8,187 bases of DNA. Source: an uncultured Victivallales bacterium (GTDB lineage Bacteria; Verrucomicrobiota; Lentisphaeria; Oligosphaerales; JAFGRS01). Below, in pieces: positions 1-7,600 of the stretch. The stretch's first letter is position 1, and the number at the start of each line of letters is the position of its first letter. Made by a program: the position numbers and the translations under genes. The stretch spans positions 1 to 8,187 of the forward strand of contig CAILKC010000243.1 in NCBI GenBank assembly GCA_903834675.1, written 5' to 3'. The notes below the pieces were generated by a model that ran no database searches, was not told the DNA's origin, and saw only the letters and a list, made by a program, of their open reading frames with translations.

Positions 1-309
1 AGGGCTGCGCGAAGGCGCTTAGTTCAACAGCGGTTTCGGGCCATCGAGAACGCGGCTAAGGTGTTACAGAAGCGACTAAGTCAGCAGCTAATGACTTTGG
101 GGCAATGCTTTCTGTGCGTACGGCACCGGATCATGCTTTCTGTGCGTACGGCACCGGATCGTACGGCACCGGATCATGCTTTCTGTGCGTACGGCACCGG
201 ATCGTACGGCACCGGATCACGGCACCGGATCCAATGCTTTCTGTGCGTACGGCACCGGATCCAGGCACCGGATCCAAGCGTAATTCCCCTCGGATTTTCC
301 GGGCGGTAG
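1..309 (+). CDS. Possible 3' end of a gene entering from the left edge
   Basis: Reading frame 1 is open from the first base to a TAG at 307-309, about 102 codons. The first 34 or so codons read like ordinary protein: basic and Gln-rich, with a helix-like stretch IENAAKVLQKRLSQQL. The two other forward frames stop within the first 60 bases. From about position 105 the frame runs into the compound tandem repeat, and the translation becomes alternating low-complexity fragments such as VRTAPD and VRHRI. If this is a real gene, its original end was probably replaced or extended by repeat sequence. I cannot assign a family. It may equally be chance openness in repeat-derived DNA, and the true stop may have been lost. 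No ribosome binding site supports the internal GTG at 61. Confidence 0.25.
   Translation, partial: RAARRRLVQQRFRAIENAAKVLQKRLSQQLMTLGQCFLCVRHRIMLSVRTAPDRTAPDHAFCAYGTGSYGTGSRHRIQCFLCVRHRIQAPDPSVIPLGFSGR
105..274. repeat. Compound tandem repeat on a GGCACCGGATC core
   Basis: Four identical 28-base units lie at 105-132, 133-160, 176-203 and 234-261. Each reads ATGCTTTCTGTGC, then GTAC, then the core GGCACCGGATC. Between and after them are shortened units keeping only the 3' part: GTAC plus core at 161-175 and 204-218, AC plus core at 219-231, and CA plus core at 262-274. The core therefore occurs eight times, at 122, 150, 165, 193, 208, 221, 251 and 264. Full and short units alternate, which suggests slippage or unequal exchange at two nested period lengths. 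There are no unique spacers between units, so it is not a CRISPR array. The perfect identity of the full units points to recent expansion or ongoing homogenisation. Confidence 0.9.
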
Positions 310-328
310 GCGCGAATGCCAGACGCCG

Positions 329-645
329 CGGAGCGCTGAAAGCGCGGCCCTTCCTCAGCCCAGGGCAACGCCCTGGGAATGGAATCCAAAACGAGATTGA
401 GCCCTGCCGGGGCGGCATGCCGACAGTTTACGACCCCAAAGGGTGAGAAAGCGGCGTCAAGCCGCCGACAGTCCAAAGCCTGTCTGGCTGCGCCAGGCGG
501 TATCATACTGCACCCCAACCACGTGTGGTGCTTTTGAGTGCGGTGGCTCGACACCGCTTTCGGAGCGCTAAAAGCGACCGAGTTTGGTTATCTTAGCGCC
601 CATGGGACGCTGCCCTGGGCTGAGGGATGGCGCCCCTTCGGGGCT
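329..645. repeat. Cluster of hairpin-forming dispersed-repeat fragments
   Basis: This stretch is a mosaic of short inverted repeats: GCGCT/AGCGC at 333-345, CCCAGGGC/GCCCTGGG at 359-377 (3-base loop), GCGGC/GCCGC at 451-465, CTGGC/GCCAG at 484-496, ACCAC/GTGGT at 518-529, GCGGTG/CACCGC at 540-557, and GCCCC/GGGGC at 632-644. Two segments occur twice. The first, CGGAGCGCTGAAAGCG at 329-344, recurs in the same orientation with one change at 561-576. The second, CCTCAGCCCAGGGCA at 353-367, recurs inverted at 611-625. From memory, similar GC-rich mosaics are common between genes in large planctomycete- and verrucomicrobium-like genomes. Open frames here are repeat-derived and I do not call genes in them. 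Confidence 0.7.
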
Positions 646-869
646 AAAGAGTCCATGACTGAGCCTCCTGCGTGCGGGGTCCGACGTGGTGAGAACTCGG
701 GGCCGGGCATTCGGGTTCCGTCCTTCCGACAATCTGGTCATGCACCCGTCGGCGGCAGTGGGCTTTGCCTCTGGCTGCCCAGGGCGCACATTACAAGCGC
801 GCCTGATGATGGCGCCGGGGCCGTCCGGTGGCGGCAGGGTGGTGGTTCAGACGCGGCCAGGAGAGCACG
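646..869. other. Leader of the solute-binding protein gene
   Basis: I see no gene here. The stretch separates the hairpin cluster from the gene starting at 870. A strong Shine-Dalgarno sequence, AGGAG at 859-863, sits six bases before that start. A very weak sigma70-like pair is possible (TTGCCT at 765-770, CATTAC at 789-794), but its -10 matches only half the consensus. The true promoter is unresolved. Confidence 0.4.
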
Positions 870-2783
870 ATGAAGCGTTTGCATAGATGGATGCGGGGTT
901 TGGCGGTCCTCGGTGGGCTGGCCTCGGGCTGGCAGGCGGCCCCGGCGGCGGAGGCCACGGCCTACCGCAGTCACGGCATGGCCATGCACGGTGACCTGAA
1001 GTACCCGTCCGACTTCACCCACTTCGACTACGTCCAGCCGGACGCGCCCAAGGGCGGCGCCGTACGCCTTGGCGCCAGCGGGGGCTACGACTCGTTCAAC
1101 GGCTTCATCTTGCGCGGCAGCGCCGCCGACGGGCTGGAGTTGCTCTATGACACGCTGCTGGTCGAATCGGCCGACGAGCCCTTCTCCTCCTATGGGCGGC
1201 TGGCGGAGGCCATGGAAGTCCCGGCGGACCGCTCATGGGTCATCTTTGATCTGCGACCCACAGCGCGCTGGCACGATGGCGCCCCGGTCACCGCCGACGA
1301 TGTCATCTTCACCTTCAACACGATGCTGGAAAAGGGGCACCCGACTTTCAAGTTCTACTACAAGAGCGTCAAGGCCGTGGAGAAGCTCGGAGAGCGGCGG
1401 GTGAAGTTCTCTTTCAGCCCGGACGAGACGAACCGGGAGATGCCCCTGATCATCGGCCAGATCGCCGTCCTGCCCAAGCATTACTGGCAGAGCCGCGATT
1501 TTGCGGCCACCACCCTCGAACCCCCTCTCGGCAGCGGCCCCTACCGCATCAAGGCCTTCGAGGCGAACCGCTACATCACCTACGAACGCGTGCCGGACTG
1601 CTGGAGCGCCGCGGTCCCCGTCTGCCGGGGAGCCTATAACTTCGGGGAGATCACCTATGAGTACTTCCGGGACGAGGTGGTTCTGCTTGAAGCGTTCAAG
1701 GCTGGGAAACTCGACCTCCACGTCGAGAGCATGGCCAAGAGCTGGGCCACGGCCTACGAGCTGCCGGCGGTCCGGCAGGGGGTCATGCTCAAGCAGGAGA
1801 TCCCGCACCAGCGCACCGCTGGCATGCAGGCCTACGTCTTCAACCTGCGGCGGCCACTGTTCCAGGACCGGCGCGTCCGGCAGGCGCTGGCCTGCGCCTT
1901 CGATTTCGAACTCAGCAACCGGAAGTTCTTCTACGAGTCCTACACGCGTTGCCGCAGCTACTTCGGCAACTCGGAACTGGAAGCCAAGGGGCTGCCGGTC
2001 GGCGAGGAGCTGGAGGTTCTGCGCCAGTTGGACGGGCAGTTCCCAGGCCAGGTGCCGCCGGAGGTCTTCCAGCAGGAGTACAACCCGCCCGCCACGGGGG
2101 CCTGGACCGACGAGAAGGAGCACAGCCGGGCCATGCGGCTGAACCTGCGCCAGGCCGCTGAACTGCTCAAGCAGGCCGGCTGGGCGGTGCGCCCCGCCGA
2201 CCGCAAGCTGGTCAGCGAGGCCGTTCGGGACGCGAAGGGCGAACTCATCCCTTTCGCCTTCGAGGTCCTTCTGGTCAGTCCCGCTTTCGAGCGCATCACG
2301 CTGCCCTATCTGCAGGAGCTGGAGAAGCTCGGCATCCAGGCCACGGTGCGTACCGTCGACTCGGCGCAGTACCAGAACCGTGTCGACGCCTATGACTATG
2401 ACATGGTGGTCCAAACCTGGGGCCAGTCGCAGTCTCCCGGCAACGAGCAACGCGACCTGTGGACTTCGAGCGCCGCTGCCACCTCTGGCAGCCGCAACCT
2501 TGCCGGCATCCGCAACCCGGCGGTGGACAAGGCCGTGGACCTGGTGATCCAGGCCGCCGACCGCAAGAGCCTGGTGCAGCGTACCCGGGCCCTGGACCGC
2601 TTGCTGCAATGGGGTCACTACGTCGTGCCGCAGTGGTACTACGGACGCGATCGGGTGGCCTACTGGGACCGGCTCGGACGGCCGCGCGTCGTGCCTTTGC
2701 GGGGCGGCGTTGACATCATGACCTGGTGGGTTGATCCCACCCAAGCGGCCAGCTTCGAGCAGCGCTTCCGGGCGCTGAAGTAG
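870..2783 (+). CDS. ABC transporter solute-binding protein, family 5, YejA-like
   Basis: This 637-residue exported protein should bind a peptide-like ligand and deliver it to an ABC permease. Residues 1-27 form a signal peptide: basic N-region MKRLHRWMR, hydrophobic core, then AAPAA. There is no lipobox Cys. YejA-type hallmarks follow in order: GDLKYP (41-46), HFDYVQPDAPKGG (51-63), ARWHDGAPVTADDVIFTFN (132-150), GSGPYRIK (221-228), FQDRRVRQAL (331-340), and YDYDMVVQTWGQSQSPGNEQ (508-527). Length matches the family. Known relatives bind microcin C or, in alphaproteobacteria, murein-derived peptides; the ligand here is inferred only. I chose ATG 870 over the in-frame GTG 828 because AGGAG lies six bases upstream and the signal peptide starts there. 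No yejB, yejE or yejF-like genes are visible, so it is an orphan within this window. The next gene converges on it. Confidence 0.9.
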   Translation: MKRLHRWMRGLAVLGGLASGWQAAPAAEATAYRSHGMAMHGDLKYPSDFTHFDYVQPDAPKGGAVRLGASGGYDSFNGFILRGSAADGLELLYDTLLVESADEPFSSYGRLAEAMEVPADRSWVIFDLRPTARWHDGAPVTADDVIFTFNTMLEKGHPTFKFYYKSVKAVEKLGERRVKFSFSPDETNREMPLIIGQIAVLPKHYWQSRDFAATTLEPPLGSGPYRIKAFEANRYITYERVPDCWSAAVPVCRGAYNFGEITYEYFRDEVVLLEAFKAGKLDLHVESMAKSWATAYELPAVRQGVMLKQEIPHQRTAGMQAYVFNLRRPLFQDRRVRQALACAFDFELSNRKFFYESYTRCRSYFGNSELEAKGLPVGEELEVLRQLDGQFPGQVPPEVFQQEYNPPATGAWTDEKEHSRAMRLNLRQAAELLKQAGWAVRPADRKLVSEAVRDAKGELIPFAFEVLLVSPAFERITLPYLQELEKLGIQATVRTVDSAQYQNRVDAYDYDMVVQTWGQSQSPGNEQRDLWTSSAAATSGSRNLAGIRNPAVDKAVDLVIQAADRKSLVQRTRALDRLLQWGHYVVPQWYYGRDRVAYWDRLGRPRVVPLRGGVDIMTWWVDPTQAASFEQRFRALK

Positions 2784-2794
2784 CTCGATGGTCC

Positions 2795-2818
2795 GACCCG
2801 GACTGGAGCCGGGAGGTC
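2795..2818. terminator. Weak hairpin between two convergent genes
   Basis: The 38-base gap between the convergent stop codons contains CCCGG/CCGGG (2797-2801 and 2809-2813, 7-base loop). Flanking GACC (2795-2798) and GGTC (2815-2818) could form an alternative pairing. It could act as a bidirectional terminator, but there is no T-run on either side, so the call rests on position and a short stem. Confidence 0.25.
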
Positions 2819-2821
2819 TGC

Positions 2822-4129
2822 CTAACCCCGCAAGGCACGCAGTAGCGCGGCGCCGTTCTCTATGAGCGCCTCAGCAATGCCAGCCTTGAACTTGGAGCTG
2901 CGCGCCTCATACCCGCCCTCGCCGTAGGCGTCCTGCGTGGGGAAGTACGCCTCGCAGCCGTTGGCACAGCAGCAGTAGAGCGTCAGCGCGTAGGGCGAGG
3001 CGGCCTTGACCTGGCGACCGATCTCGGTGAAGGGCTCGCCGGGGGCGCCGGTGATGGCGATGTCGCCGAACGCGAGGGCGCTGAGGTAGAGTGTGATCTG
3101 GTCGGGGCCGTGCTCCAGGCGCTTGCGGGTGTAGGCCTCTGCAACGAGGGTCACGACGCCCATGCCCGTCTCCGGGATCTCCGCGTCGCGCCCGGCTTCA
3201 TGCAGCTCGATGATCTTCTCCGCCTCACGCACCAGCGCCGCGCCGACGCGGCTCGAAGGCACCTCGAGGGTCCGCTGCTGGTAGGCGACGCGGTCCCCCG
3301 CGACGGCCTCGGTCTTGCCGTACATCTGCAACACGGCGCCGGCGATGCTGCGGCCCATGTGCTGAGCGTGCTCGTAGCCGCCGTTGGCATCCCACGCGGG
3401 TGCGTTGACATTGATATGGTTCGTGTCGCCCTGGGCGCCGTTAAAGTAGACGCAGCGGGTGTTGCCCAACGCGCTCTCCAAGGTCGTGCGCACAAAGCCC
3501 GGGAAGTCAGCGGAGAAGAAGTTGCCGCCAATCACGTCGGGATGGACCTGGAAGTTGACCAGCAGGATCTCCGGCGCGTTCTCGCGCTTGATTCTGACCA
3601 GTTGCACGGTCTCATCGGGCGCGCCGATCGGCCCCGCGACCTGCGGGTTGCGGCGGCCAGGATTGGTGCGCGTCGTGCCGTCCTTCATGCGGAAACGGCG
3701 AATGAACGCGATGCCCTCGAGCGGGTGGCGCGCGATGCCGACGACCGCGGGCATCAGGTCCGCGACAGCCAGCGCGGCCGCGTCCGCCATCCGGCGGAAC
3801 AGGATCTCGTTGTAGGACGGATCCTTCGCGTACAGGCCGTCGTAGACCACGGGGCCGGTGTGCGTGTGCGTGCAGGCCAAAAACACCGCCGCGTAGGGCA
3901 GCGCGGCGCGTTGCGCGATGAGCTTGCGGCAGACGTCACACTCTTCCTGGTTGATGCCGATGACGTCGAGACTCAGCGCGACCGCGGTATGCTCGCCGTC
4001 GCTGAAGGCGACCGCGTTCACATACAGCGGGTCACGGATGCCTGCCGCGCGCCGCTCGTTGTAGTAGCCCTGCATGAAGACGCCGAACGGCGGCGTCACG
4101 TCGAGGCGGGCGAACCCTGCTTTCAGCAT
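2822..4129 (-). CDS. Ceramidase-superfamily hydrolase lacking the usual catalytic serine
   Basis: This 435-residue protein matches the N-terminal domain of neutral/alkaline non-lysosomal ceramidases, zinc amidases that cleave N-acyl bonds. It starts LKAGFARLDVTPP, then shows CTHTHTGP (86-93, zinc His), NFQVHPDV (192-199, second His at 196), NGAQGDTN (230-237), GEPFTEIG (364-371, probable metal Glu 365) and ANGCEAYFPT (389-398, candidate metal Tyr 395). In true ceramidases the third region reads GDVSPN with the nucleophilic Ser; here it is GDTNHI, so Asn takes that place. The protein is also shorter than the 600-700 residues of classical ceramidases and lacks their C-terminal Ig-like domain. 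No signal peptide is visible. ATG at 4129 is chosen because the family motif begins there and GGAGAAAGGG lies six bases upstream. An in-frame ATG at 4147 is less likely. The substrate is unknown; ceramide is doubtful. Confidence 0.85.
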   Translation of the reverse strand: MLKAGFARLDVTPPFGVFMQGYYNERRAAGIRDPLYVNAVAFSDGEHTAVALSLDVIGINQEECDVCRKLIAQRAALPYAAVFLACTHTHTGPVVYDGLYAKDPSYNEILFRRMADAAALAVADLMPAVVGIARHPLEGIAFIRRFRMKDGTTRTNPGRRNPQVAGPIGAPDETVQLVRIKRENAPEILLVNFQVHPDVIGGNFFSADFPGFVRTTLESALGNTRCVYFNGAQGDTNHINVNAPAWDANGGYEHAQHMGRSIAGAVLQMYGKTEAVAGDRVAYQQRTLEVPSSRVGAALVREAEKIIELHEAGRDAEIPETGMGVVTLVAEAYTRKRLEHGPDQITLYLSALAFGDIAITGAPGEPFTEIGRQVKAASPYALTLYCCCANGCEAYFPTQDAYGEGGYEARSSKFKAGIAEALIENGAALLRALRG

Positions 4130-4160
4130 GTGCGGCCCTTTCTCCATCGGGCGGCGAAAA

Positions 4161-4234
4161 CTGGCTGCCTCGGATTGCCGCCGCCGGGCTTGGGCGTGGC
4201 CCCCGCTGCGGGGGTCCAGCGCTTCCGAGGCCAG
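4161..4234 (-). promoter_or_regulatory. Structured leader candidate upstream of the ceramidase-like gene
   Basis: An outer 8-base inverted repeat, GCCTCGGA (4167-4174) and TCCGAGGC (4224-4231), encloses a strong inner hairpin: GGCCCCCG, loop CTG, CGGGGGTCC at 4198-4216. The outer stem extends imperfectly through CTGG (4161-4164) and CCAG (4231-4234). It ends about 30 bases before the gene start, so on the minus strand it could be a folded 5' leader. GCCTCGG occurs a third time at 4244-4250. It matches no riboswitch class I recognise, and it could be another dispersed repeat. Confidence 0.4.
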
Positions 4235-4298
4235 AACGGTACAGCCTCGGGGGTCGGGTGTCGAGAGTGGCTGGCGAGAATCTGGGCTAAGGATAGGG

Positions 4299-4478
4299 GA
4301 AGCTCTTGCAGAACCCCGTGTCTGGCCCTGGAGCCCGCGATGCCATCGCCCGTTCCGGGCGGGTTCGCGGTGCCCGCCGTCGCAAGACCCCCATGTACGG
4401 CGGAAGCCCCGGCAGTGCCGGTACGGACCGCCGACTCCAGGCGAGAGGCTGGTGAGCCGAGGGTTCTGCAAGAGCCTC
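4299..4478. repeat. 180-base interval bounded by an 18-base inverted repeat
   Basis: GCTCTTGCAGAACCC at 4302-4316 is repeated as its exact reverse complement at 4461-4475. Three bases outward on each side give 17 of 18 matches (4299-4316 and 4461-4478). AGGG directly flanks both ends, at 4295-4298 and 4479-4482, as a possible 4-base target duplication. Inside are CGCCCG/CGGGCG (4347-4361), an overlapping alternative GGCGGG/CCCGCC (4358-4378), and CCGG/CCGG (4409-4421). No open frame of interest lies inside. This could be a small non-autonomous transposable element, or two operator copies serving the divergent genes. Adding more weight to either needs copies elsewhere. Confidence 0.5.
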
Positions 4479-4484
4479 AGGGGG

Positions 4485-4513
4485 TTGAACTCTGTGCCTT
4501 ACTCATGTAGTCT
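4485..4513 (+). promoter_or_regulatory. Sigma70-like promoter candidate for the propeller gene
   Basis: TTGAAC (4485-4490) and TAGTCT (4508-4513) are separated by exactly 17 bases. The -35 matches four of six consensus bases. The -10 matches three, including the three most conserved positions. It lies ten bases beyond the right inverted-repeat arm and would give a leader of about 95 bases before the ATG at 4614. Confidence 0.35.
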
Positions 4514-4613
4514 CAGGGCTGGCAATCTCGACCCGAGCGCAGGAGTTTCTGCCTGTCCGCCGTGGGTCCGCAGCGCAAAGAAGAGCTTTGTAGCCTTGGG
4601 GAGAACCAGAGCC

Positions 4614-7600
4614 ATGAAACGCCGTGACGGGTTGACGAAACGGGCGGTCGTTTGGTCCTGTGCCCTAGGCTTACTCTTGACGGTGCCGGCCCAGGCGGCC
4701 GACGCTGGACTCGGCACAGAGGCAGCGCAGTTGCTCAAGGCGTGGGGACGAGACCAGGGCCTGTGCGCGCTGCTCGGGGTGGGCGCGCCGGAGGCGGTGC
4801 AACTGGCGACGGACCTGGGCGCTAGCGGCCGGGTCCTGGTCCACGGCATTGCGCTGGATGACGCCTCCCTGGCACGGGGGCGGGCAGGCGTCAGCGCGCG
4901 GGGCTGCGACGGCGCGGTCACGATCGAGCGTCTGCCGCTGCAGCCGCTGCCCTACCGCAACAACCTGGTCAACCTGCTGGTGGTGCCGGACCTCGCGGCG
5001 GCAACCGCGGCGGGCTACACCGAGGCCGAGGCACGGCGCGTGCTGGCGCCCTGGGGCAAGCTCTGCGTCCGCGAGCAAGGGCAGTGGCGCGTGTCGGGCA
5101 AGGACATGACGCCGGGAATGGACGAATGGACGCACAACGTCCACGGCCCCGACGGCAACCGGGTGTCGCAGGACACCAGCATCACCTTCCCGGTGGGCTA
5201 CCGCTGGAACGGCGGGTTGCCGTTCAATATCGATAACAGCAAGCGCACGGAGAACCGCTACGCGAGCACTCGCGCCATGGCCCTGGCCGACGGACGCTGC
5301 TTCACCTTTTCCGACTCCGTGCTTGAGAATCTGCGCGGAGCGCACTTCCTCGGCGAAGAGCTTGACCAGTACGTGACGGCGTGCGACGCCTTCAGCGGGA
5401 TGCTGCTGTGGCGCAAGCGCATCGGCCGCGTGTACTACGGCGGCTTGTGGTACATGAACATCGCGCCGTTCGCCGCGGTGGGTGACCGCGTCTACACCGC
5501 TTCCGAGCAGGGCACGCTGCTAGTGCTTGACGCGGCGACCGGCGAGACCGTGCGCACGGTCGCCACCACCTACCCGCCGGGCGAAATCCTGGTGGACCAG
5601 GGCGTGCTGGTCGTCGCCACCTGGCTGGGCGGCACCTGGCTGGGCGAGAGCAAGGTCAACGTTTACGAACGGATTCGGATGCACAGCGGCGTCAGCGCCG
5701 GTGCGCTCGAAGCCTACGATGCGGCCAGCGGCCAACGGCTGTGGCAGGTCCCGAGCCTGGCCACCTCCATCCGCAGTGCGGACGGGGTCGTGTTCGCCTC
5801 CCTGCGCGAAGGCCCGGATCTGCTCGAGGAGAGCCAGCGCCTCCCGCCCCCCAAGCCGAAGGCGTCGGCGCCCGTCCCTGCCGCCGTCCCCGCCGCCCCG
5901 CTTGCGGTTCAGGAGCCACCGCCGAAGCGGCCGCCCCAGGGGATTGTTGCCTTCGATCTGAAGACCGGCACGCAACGGTGGCAGGTCAAAGCTGAGCAGA
6001 TCTCGCCGAAGAGTTTCGAGACCGACAGCATGCGGGTTGACACGGCTGGCCTGGGCGTGGTGACGGTGGTGCTGGGTCAGCTCTCGAGCGAGAGTAAGTC
6101 CACCGTTCTGTCCGCCAGGTCCGGCGAGTGCCTGATTCCGGTTGTGAGCGGGCTGCCGGTGCTGGTTGACGGTGCGCTGCATGCCGGCGGAAAGAGGTAC
6201 GATCCGGCAACCGGGAAGGAACAAGGGCCGTCCCCGTACTCGCTCGGGGGAACGGTCTGCACGCCGAGTTACATCGCCGGAGACATCATCGTCCGCAATC
6301 GCGGTTGCAGCTTCAGCGTGGGCGGAAAACCGGTCACCTATGCCGGCGCCCGGGGCGCCTGTGGCACGGCATCGGTTCCAGCGTATGGCGCGTTCTACAC
6401 GCCGCAGAACTGGTGTACCTGCTGTCCCCCCCAGATTTCGGGGTTCATCTGCTTTGGACCGATCGGCAGCGAACCGACGGCAGCGCAGATGACCGCTGCC
6501 CCCGTCGTCGAGCAGGGTCCGGCCTTCGCGGCGGCCCTCGGCGCCGGGGTAGGTGACGAGGCCAAGGAGTGGCCCATGGTCAGGCGCGACGCGACGCGCA
6601 GCAGCGCCACGGCGGCGGCCGTTCCCGCCAAGCTGGACCTGAAGTGGCAGCGGGCGATTGCGTCGCCGAAGCTGGACAGTCTGGTGGCCGCAAACTGGCG
6701 CGAGTTCCTGAACAGCGCCCTGACCGCACCGACCGCTGCCGGTGGGCTGGTCACGACGGCCGTCATGGACGCCAATCAGGTCGTGGGGCTGGACCTGGCC
6801 AGCGGCGAGATCAGGTGGCGGTTCACCGCGGGCGCCAGGGTGGATTCGTCCCCGACCCTCCATCGCGGGCTCTGTCTGTTCGGCGCCCACGACGGCTATG
6901 CCTACGCCCTCGACAGCCGCAATGGCCAGTTGAAGTGGAAGGCGCGGTTGGCGCCCAACGACGAGCGCATGATGTCCTACGGCAAGATTGAGTCGCCCTG
7001 GCCGGTGGTAGGCTCGGTCCTGGTGACCGACGGCATGGCCTACGCCTCAGCCGGCCGGAGCCAGGGCTCGGACGGCGGCATCGTGGTCAGGGCGCTGTCG
7101 CCCCAGACCGGTGCCGTGGCGTGGTCCAAGGCTCTTCCCCCCACCGGGAATATGCCCGCTTTACGCCGGAATGACCTGCTCTTCAGGATGCCCGACGCGC
7201 TGCAGCTCATGGTCACGCGCCTGGATCCCAAGACCGGCGAACTCCGGCCCAATCCGACTCGCGAGGTCCACGAATACCAGGACAAGCTCGCCAACACCGC
7301 TAGACGTCTCGCGCAGCTCAAGGAGCAGTTGGCGGCGGCGAAGGACGGCAATCCCAAACTCCAGGAGCAGATCGCCAAGCTTGAGGAGGAGCAGAAAACC
7401 TTGATCGCCAGCCGACCCGTCGGCGAGATCGCGCCGTTCGTGGGTGGCGGTAGCCGGGGCTCCGAGGGGTACGCAGACTGGAACTGGCCGCGACTCGGGA
7501 CCCGCAAGTTCGTGCAGATGAACTACGGCAACCTCGGCGGCACCCTCTTGAGTTGGGACCCGACGGCGGTGTGCAGAATGAACGGCGACCGGCAGGTCTC

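Noticed and set aside
105..274. CRISPR array
   Set aside because: Units abut directly, truncated units are interspersed, and there are no unique spacers or cas genes.
765..794. Sigma70 promoter for the solute-binding gene
   Set aside because: The -10 matches only three of six consensus bases and no other support exists.
1233..2744. Long antisense open frame opposite the solute-binding gene
   Set aside because: It is a shadow caused by high GC at third codon positions; the opposite frame has clear family motifs.
4130..4471. 114-residue N-terminal extension of the ceramidase-like gene
   Set aside because: It translates the structured spacer; the family start motif and ribosome binding site place the start at 4129.
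3110..4510. Long plus-strand open frame opposite the ceramidase-like gene
   Set aside because: It is composed of Arg/Ala/Val-rich shadow sequence with no recognisable domain, and the minus strand carries family motifs.
4074..4613. 180-residue N-terminal extension of the propeller gene
   Set aside because: The extension translates intergenic repeats and overlaps the ceramidase-like gene's 5' end; the signal peptide and ribosome binding site place the start at 4614.
5520..6890. Antisense open frame inside the propeller gene
   Set aside because: Low-complexity Gly/Arg-rich translation opposite a convincing coding frame.
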